Shown here one piece after another: positions 59,182 to 64,000 of a DNA stretch of 64,000 nt. Source of the stretch: Streptomyces gilvus (GTDB lineage: Bacteria; Actinomycetota; Actinomycetes; Streptomycetales; Streptomycetaceae); NCBI RefSeq assembly GCF_022513565.1, contig NZ_JAKWBE010000016.1, positions 113,442 through 177,441 of the forward strand, in the 5' to 3' direction. Under the pieces are notes generated by a model. The model was not told where the DNA came from. It did not search any database and saw only the letters and a program-made list of their open reading frames with translations. Each line of letters begins with the position of its first letter. The stretch's first letter is position 1. The translations under genes were made by a program, and so were the position numbers.

Positions 59182-59277
59182 CAGGGTGTCTGCCGTGCTG
59201 TGTCTTCCCGGGGGACGTCTCCCGGACCCCCGGCTGACCTGTGGTGACCGCGACATGACGAGGCGAGGCTCGAACCG

Positions 59278-60477
59278 GTGAACGTGCTGGACATCCTGTT
59301 GCTGGTCGCCGCCGTGTGGTTCGCGATCGTCGGCTACCGCCAGGGCTTCGTCGTCGGCATCCTGTCGGTGATCGGTTTCCTCGGCGGCGGTCTCGTCGCG
59401 GTCTACACGCTGCCCGTCATCTGGGACGCCCTGACCGACAACGCCGAGGTCAGCACGACCGCCGCCGTGGTCGCGGTCGTCGTCGTGATCGTCTGCGCCT
59501 CCGTCGGGCAGGCCCTGACCACCCACCTCGGCAACAAACTGCGCCGGTACATCACCTGGTCCCCGGCCCGCGCCCTGGACGCGACCGGCGGCGCCCTGGT
59601 CAACGTGGTCGCGATGCTGCTGGTCGCGTGGCTGATCGGTTCCGCCCTCGCCGGCACGACGCTGCCCACCCTCGGCAAGGAGGTCCGTAACTCCAAGGTC
59701 CTCCTCGGTGTCTCCCGGGCGCTGCCCACGCAGGCGAACAGCTGGTTCGCGGACTTCTCCTCGGTCCTCGCGCAGAACGGCTTCCCGCAGGTCTTCAGCC
59801 CCTTCGCGAACGAGCCCATCACCGACGTCCAGCCGCCCGACCCGGCCCTCGCCAACAGCCCCGTCGCCGTCCGCGCCAAGCAGTCCATCGTCAAGGTCGT
59901 GGGCACCGCCCAGAGCTGCGGCAAGGTCCTCGAGGGCACCGGCTTCGTCTTCGCCGACCGCCGCGTCATGACCAACGCGCACGTGGTCGGGGGCGTCGAC
60001 GAGCCCACCGTCCAGATAGGCGGCGAGGGCAGGACGTACGACGCCAAGGTGGTGCTGTACGACTGGCACCGGGACATCGCCGTCCTGGACGTGCCGAACC
60101 TGAAGGCGCCCGTCCTGAAGTTCTCGCCCACGGACGCCAAGCGTGACGACGGAGCGATCATCGCGGGCTTCCCGGAGAACGGCTCGTACGACGTCCGTGC
60201 CGCACGCGTGCGGGGGAAGATCCCCGCCAACGGCCCGGACATCTACCACCGGGGCACGGTGCACCGCGACGTCTACTCGCTGTACGCGACCGTCCGCCAG
60301 GGCAACTCCGGCGGTCCGCTGCTCACCCCGCAGGGGGAGGTGTACGGCGTGGTCTTCGCGAAGTCCCTCGACGACCCCGAGACCGGATACGCGCTCACCG
60401 CGGACGAGATCCAGGAGGACATCGTCAAGGGACGTACCGCGAACCAGCAGGTGGACAGCGACAGCTGCGCCCTCTGA
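59278..60477 (+). CDS. MarP-family membrane serine protease
   Basis: A 399-residue protein. Four N-terminal membrane helices (CvpA-like, residues about 1-130) are followed by a periplasmic trypsin-fold domain. The catalytic residues are His235 (TNAHVVGG), Asp266 (RDIAVLDV) and Ser344 (RQGNSGGPLL), within a residue or two of M. tuberculosis MarP. A cysteine near each end of the protease (QSCGK; Cys397 in DSDSCAL) could form the stabilising disulfide. MarP controls acid and stress resistance in mycobacteria through cell-wall enzymes. The GTG start at 59278 is followed by AACGTGCTGGAC. Confidence 0.93.
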   Translation: MNVLDILLLVAAVWFAIVGYRQGFVVGILSVIGFLGGGLVAVYTLPVIWDALTDNAEVSTTAAVVAVVVVIVCASVGQALTTHLGNKLRRYITWSPARALDATGGALVNVVAMLLVAWLIGSALAGTTLPTLGKEVRNSKVLLGVSRALPTQANSWFADFSSVLAQNGFPQVFSPFANEPITDVQPPDPALANSPVAVRAKQSIVKVVGTAQSCGKVLEGTGFVFADRRVMTNAHVVGGVDEPTVQIGGEGRTYDAKVVLYDWHRDIAVLDVPNLKAPVLKFSPTDAKRDDGAIIAGFPENGSYDVRAARVRGKIPANGPDIYHRGTVHRDVYSLYATVRQGNSGGPLLTPQGEVYGVVFAKSLDDPETGYALTADEIQEDIVKGRTANQQVDSDSCAL

Positions 60478-60814
60478 GGCGTCCTGCGGGGTGAGGAGAA
60501 GGCGTCAGCCTCGAGGGTGACGCAGCCGTACCGAGACCCAGCGGGCCCGGCGGCGCAGAATGCGCGGGATGCCCACCCGGAGATCCGTGCCCGCCAGCTG
60601 CGGCGCACCGCCTCGTTGGTGGGAGCTCAGACCATCGGCCGAGCGGCGAGTGCGTGCTGCGTCACTGTAGTCGTGCGTCCAGCCCATACCCCGACGTGTG
60701 CCCCTGCCCCAAGGTCGCTAACCGTCACGAGAGCCCCCAATTGGCCTATGCGCCGGGCAAGTGGCTGTTCGTAGGACAGGTGTTCAGATCCGGATACCGG
60801 GCGCATCGGAACGG
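60478..60814. other. Gap between convergent protease and hydrolase genes
   Basis: I see no convincing gene, RNA or strong hairpin in these 337 bases. A frame from 60517 (85 codons, Arg/Ala-rich) has no recognisable features. Confidence 0.5.
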
Positions 60815-61768
60815 TCACCGATCGGGTTCGGGATCCTTCAGCCAGTTGACCAGTTCCGTGGTGAAGGCCGCCGGGTCCTCCTCGTGCGGGAAGTGGCCCA
60901 GGCCGTCGAACAGGCGCCAGCGGTAGGGGGCTTCGACGTACTCGCCGGAGCCGGCCGCGCTGCGGGTGCGCATCACCGGGTCGAGGGAGCCGTGCACATG
61001 GAGGGTCGGCACCCGCAGGGGGCGCTTCATGCGGCGGTTGAACTGGATGCCGTCGGGCCGGGCCATCGAGCGCACCATCCACCGGTACGGCTCGATCGAG
61101 CAGTGCGCCGTCGACGGGATGCACATCGCCCGGCGGTAGACGTCCAGCGCCTTGTCGTCGGGCGCCTGCGGCCCGGACCACTCCCGGATCAGCTCGGCGA
61201 CGAGCGCTCCGTCGTCGGCGGTCAGCTGCCGCTCCGGGATCCACGGCCGCTGGAAGCCCCAGATGTAGGAACCGGCGCGCGTCTGGCGGACGTCCGCGAG
61301 CATCGCCGAGCGCCAGCGCCGCGGATGCGGCATCGAGGCCACCGCGAGCCGCCGTACCAGCTTGGGCCGCATCACGGCCGCCGTCCACGCCAGGTACCCG
61401 CCCAGGTCGTGGCCGACCAGCGCGGCGTCCGGCTCGCCGAGGGAGCGGATCACTCCGGTGATGTCGAGCGCGAGGTTGGCCGGGTCGTAGCCGCGCGGGG
61501 TGCGGTCGCTGCCGCCGACTCCGCGCAGGTCCATGGCGACGGCCCGGTAGCCGGCGTCGGCCAGCGCGCCGAGCTGGTGCCGCCAGGTCCACCAGAACTG
61601 CGGGAAGCCGTGCAGCAGCAGCACCAGCGGCCCGTCACCGGCCTCGGCGATGTGGAAGCGGGCGCCGTTGGCGGCGACGTCCCGATGGGTCACCTTCGTC
61701 CCGTCGGGGAGGGCGTCCGGTCGTACCACCGAAGCGGGTTGCGCCGAAGGCGTGGCGGGGTCCGTCAT
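60815..61768 (-). CDS. Alpha/beta hydrolase (epoxide hydrolase-like)
   Basis: A 317-residue hydrolase. The oxyanion segment LLLHGFPQFWWTWRHQL and DLRGVGGSDRTPRGYD are followed by the nucleophile elbow VGHDLGGYLAWTAA, where the nucleophile is Asp rather than Ser, typical of epoxide hydrolases and haloalkane dehalogenases. The catalytic His is in GLGHFPHEED. In M. tuberculosis the equivalent position next to marP is ephE. The start overlaps the stop of the upstream holin-like gene by four bases. Confidence 0.9.
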   Translation of the reverse strand: MTDPATPSAQPASVVRPDALPDGTKVTHRDVAANGARFHIAEAGDGPLVLLLHGFPQFWWTWRHQLGALADAGYRAVAMDLRGVGGSDRTPRGYDPANLALDITGVIRSLGEPDAALVGHDLGGYLAWTAAVMRPKLVRRLAVASMPHPRRWRSAMLADVRQTRAGSYIWGFQRPWIPERQLTADDGALVAELIREWSGPQAPDDKALDVYRRAMCIPSTAHCSIEPYRWMVRSMARPDGIQFNRRMKRPLRVPTLHVHGSLDPVMRTRSAAGSGEYVEAPYRWRLFDGLGHFPHEEDPAAFTTELVNWLKDPEPDR

Positions 61769-62280
61769 GAGGACGAGCGTGCCACAGCCTCGATGGCCGC
61801 GGGGGCGCGGTCCTCGATCGCCGGGGTCTCGGGCCGCGGGTGCGGCTTGGCCTTCTGCAGGACGCCCGCCGTCTCCTTCATGGACGCGGCCACCTTCTGC
61901 GGTCCCTTGCTCTTCTTCGCCTTCTTCGCGAAGATCACGCCGACCAGGGCGAGCAGCCCGGCGATCAGCACGTTCGCCGCGAAGGACAGCAGGAAGCACC
62001 AGCCGAGGCTCCAGCCGCCCTGGCCGTTGTGACCGCCGGTCCAGGCCTGGATGCCGTACGCCAGCGCGAAGTTGAGCATCGGCAGCGAGAACACGAGGAC
62101 CGCGGCGGCCACCGTGAACGCCCCGCCGCTGGTCGCACCCTTCTTGACGTCCTGCTTGAGCTGCGCCTTGGCCAGCGCGATCTCGTCGTGCACCAGCGCC
62201 GACATCTCGGCCGTCGCCGAGGCGAACAGCTGACCGATGCTGCGTTCGGTGCCGACCGGGCTGCCGTCGGGTGCGCTCAT
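61765..62280 (-). CDS. Phage holin-family (DUF1469) membrane protein
   Basis: A 171-residue protein. A cytoplasmic helix (SIGQLFASATAEMSALVHDEIALAKAQLKQDVKKGA) precedes two membrane helices (AFTVAAAVLVFSLPMLNFALAYGI; LSFAANVLIAGLLALVGVIFA) and a Lys/Pro-rich tail. This is the actinobacterial DUF1469/holin superfamily III layout. Despite the name it is a chromosomal housekeeping gene with no lysis genes around. It is coupled to the downstream hydrolase. Confidence 0.85.
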   Translation of the reverse strand: MSAPDGSPVGTERSIGQLFASATAEMSALVHDEIALAKAQLKQDVKKGATSGGAFTVAAAVLVFSLPMLNFALAYGIQAWTGGHNGQGGWSLGWCFLLSFAANVLIAGLLALVGVIFAKKAKKSKGPQKVAASMKETAGVLQKAKPHPRPETPAIEDRAPAAIEAVARSSS

Positions 62281-62357
62281 CGCGGTCTCCCTCTTCTGCC
62301 TGACTGCTGTGGACGGATTCATGTGTACGGACGATCCATTTGTACCGTCCCGTCAGA

Positions 62358-63794
62358 TCATGCCGGACGGCCGTCGTCCTCGCCCGCCCCGCCCGGTACT
62401 TCGGCGGGCGCGCGTCGCTCGGCGGCCTTCGCCTCGGCGATCCGCCGGTGCTCGGCCGCCTTCCCCTCGTAGATCGCCGCCATGCGCAGGTGGTACGCCG
62501 GATCGTCCTGCTCGTAGATGTCGGGGATGCCGTCGAGATCCTCGTCCCGCTCCTCGGCCTCGCACAGACCGCGGTACTTGGCGTTGCGGATCTTCAGCAG
62601 GACCGTCGCCAGCGAGGCCGCGATCAGGGATCCGGTGAGCACGGCGGCCTTGACCTCGTCGGTCAGTACGGCGTTCCCGTCGAAGGCCAGTTCGCCGATG
62701 AGCAGCGAGACGGTGAACCCGATGCCCGCCAGCGTCGCCACCGCGAACACGTCGGCCCACTCCAGGTCCTCACTGAGCGAGGCCCTGGTGAAACGTGCCG
62801 TCAGCCAGGTCCCGCCGAAGATCCCGACCGCCTTGCCGACGACCAGCCCGAGGACCACGCCGAGCGTCTCGGGCTTGGTGAACACATCGCCGAGCGCTCC
62901 CCCGGAGACCGCGACACCGGCGCTGAACAGCGCGAACAGCGGGACCGCGAGCCCGGCCGACAGGGGCCGCACCAGATGCTCGATGCGCTCGCCGGGGGAG
63001 TGCTCCTCGCCCTCGCGGCGGTGGCAGCGCAGCATGAGGCCCATCGCGACACCGGCGATGGTGGCGTGGACGCCGCTGTTGTACATGAGCGCCCAGATGA
63101 CGACGGCGAGCGGCACGTACACGTACCAGCCGCGCACGCCCTTGCGCAGCAGCAGCCAGAAGACGGCCAGGCCCACGACCGCGCCGCCGAGCGCGGCGAA
63201 GTCGATGGAGCTGGTGAAGAAGACGGCGATGATCAGGATCGCGAAGAGGTCGTCGACGACGGCGAGCGTGAGCAGGAAGGCCCGCAGCGCGCTCGGCAAC
63301 GACGTGCCGATGACGGCGAGGACCGCGAGCGCGAAGGCGATGTCGGTGGCCGTGGGCACCGCCCAGCCCCCGAGGGAGCCGTGACCGGTGAGGCTGGTGA
63401 GGGTGTAGACGAGCGCCGGTACGGCCATGCCGCACAGCGCCGCTACGACCGGCAGCGCGGCGGCCTTGGGGTCGCGGAGATCGCCCGCGACGAGTTCGCG
63501 CTTGAGCTCGATCCCGGCGACGAAGAAGAAGACCGCGAGAAGGCCGTCCGCGGCCCAGTGCGCGACCGAGAGATGCAGGCCGAGGGCCGCGGGGCCGAAG
63601 TGGAAGTGGCTGACGCTCTCGTAACTGTTGTGCAGCGCCGGGATGTTGGCCCAGACCAGCGCGGTGACCGCGGCCACGAGCAGCAGCACACCGCCGACCG
63701 TCTCGGTGCGCAGCGCGTCCGCGACGAAGGTCCGCTCGGGCAGCGAGAGCCGTCCGAGGACCTTGCGGGCGGTGGGGGTGCGGGGCGCGGCCAC
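62358..63794 (-). CDS. nhaA: Na+/H+ antiporter NhaA
   Basis: A 478-residue antiporter with about twelve helices: FFFVAGIELKRELV, PTATDIAFALAVLAVIG and LAVVDDLFAILIIAVFF with the paired Asp that bind Na+ or H+, then GIGFTVSLLIGELAF. A cytoplasmic Glu/Ala/Arg-rich C-terminal tail (about 420-478) is longer than in E. coli NhaA. It exchanges Na+ for protons at the membrane. GTG 63794 is supported by GGAGGT 8 bases upstream. Confidence 0.95.
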   Translation of the reverse strand: MAAPRTPTARKVLGRLSLPERTFVADALRTETVGGVLLLVAAVTALVWANIPALHNSYESVSHFHFGPAALGLHLSVAHWAADGLLAVFFFVAGIELKRELVAGDLRDPKAAALPVVAALCGMAVPALVYTLTSLTGHGSLGGWAVPTATDIAFALAVLAVIGTSLPSALRAFLLTLAVVDDLFAILIIAVFFTSSIDFAALGGAVVGLAVFWLLLRKGVRGWYVYVPLAVVIWALMYNSGVHATIAGVAMGLMLRCHRREGEEHSPGERIEHLVRPLSAGLAVPLFALFSAGVAVSGGALGDVFTKPETLGVVLGLVVGKAVGIFGGTWLTARFTRASLSEDLEWADVFAVATLAGIGFTVSLLIGELAFDGNAVLTDEVKAAVLTGSLIAASLATVLLKIRNAKYRGLCEAEERDEDLDGIPDIYEQDDPAYHLRMAAIYEGKAAEHRRIAEAKAAERRAPAEVPGGAGEDDGRPA

Positions 63795-63932
63795 GGGGAG
63801 ACCTCCGGTCGGTGGGCAGGACGGAACGCTTGCCGACCAGACTTCCCGGCACACCTGAGGGTGGAGCTTTGCTTAGTTTACCTAAAAGTGCGGCCGAGGG
63901 GAATCCGGCGATTCCCACGTTAGGCATGAAAA

Positions 63933-63965
63933 GGGCACCCGGCGCGCGCTCGGTGCCGGGTGCCC
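63933..63965. terminator. Hairpin between nhaA and the next minus-strand gene
   Basis: An 11-bp perfect stem, GGGCACCCGGC / GCCGGGTGCCC, with an 11-base loop. It lies just 3' of the partial minus-strand gene at the window end and is probably its terminator. Confidence 0.75.
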
Positions 63966-63979
63966 GCTTTCCGTGGTGC

Positions 63980-64000
63980 TCAGTCCTCGCTGGCTGCCGC
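63980..64000 (-). CDS. 3' end of a minus-strand gene, possibly acs
   Basis: Only seven codons fall in the window, reading AAASED then TGA on the minus strand, followed by a strong hairpin. By the conserved order next to nhaA this would be acetyl-CoA synthetase, but seven codons prove nothing. Confidence 0.3.
   Translation of the reverse strand, partial: AAASED

Noticed and set aside
60517..60774. 85-codon frame in the gap after the MarP-like gene
   Set aside because: It is Arg/Ala-rich without features; the GTG has no ribosome binding site or promoter-like hexamer.
61765..62280. Holin-family gene as evidence of a prophage
   Set aside because: No other phage genes are nearby. DUF1469 proteins are chromosomal housekeeping genes in actinobacteria and this order is conserved.

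Overview
The window is high-GC actinobacterial chromosome and is best read as Streptomyces. The evidence is GTG/ATG starts, dense four-base start/stop overlaps, a WblA whose sequence I recognise as streptomycete, an orphan DUF397 protein, a SLATT-domain protein, a SigE-like ECF sigma factor with a tethered partner, and a pair of Get3/ArsA-like ATPases. The gene order from crp to ponA2-like PBP (crp, MBL hydrolase, NUDIX, RidA, DUF4177, two ArsA-like ATPases, wblA, class A PBP, metallophosphoesterase), and the adjoining nth, CoA NUDIX, MarP-type protease, alpha/beta hydrolase and NhaA block, matches from memory both S. coelicolor (wblA region) and the M. tuberculosis Rv3667-Rv3683 neighbourhood. 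It is therefore old core synteny.

Layout. 1-2.6 kb is an accessory patch: a HigB/Gp49-type toxin cut by the window edge, two XRE antitoxin-like genes, and orphan immunity genes (Imm26, an unknown, Imm53). 2.6-10.7 kb holds an NmrA-like reductase, small hypotheticals, a minus-strand aminotransferase/GntR/glycosyltransferase run, and a DJ-1/MarR operon with a double palindromic operator. 10.7-15.8 kb holds a membrane Ser/Thr kinase, a SLATT protein, ybaB, recR and a DUF5063 gene. 15.8-17.4 kb is an accessory insert with a DUF397 gene, an HTH fragment and an RHH/PIN toxin-antitoxin pair. 17.5-20.9 kb holds a TauE-like exporter, a secreted SnoaL-like protein and a two-component system. 21-25.6 kb holds lysC-asd and an ECF sigma factor with a membrane partner. 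25.6-35 kb holds SURF1, a methyltransferase, an S9 peptidase, a channel-like double-RCK protein, a YraQ-type permease pair and a PucR regulator.

35.2-43 kb is an apparent operon of an OB-fold membrane protein, a flotillin and a 1646-residue DUF3686 AAA ATPase. I regard it as the most interesting poorly described system here. Next to it, at 43.0-44.5 kb, is a scar: the tail of a tyrosine integrase sits beside tRNA-Pro(CGG) and abuts a cell-surface Ig-like gene that has lost its 5' end.

44.5-64 kb is the conserved block described above, ending inside the next minus-strand gene (probably the 3' end of acs by synteny). Short tandem duplications at gene boundaries recur through the window. The clearest is a six-copy 34-36 bp repeat that copies the stop/start junction between the two ArsA-like genes.
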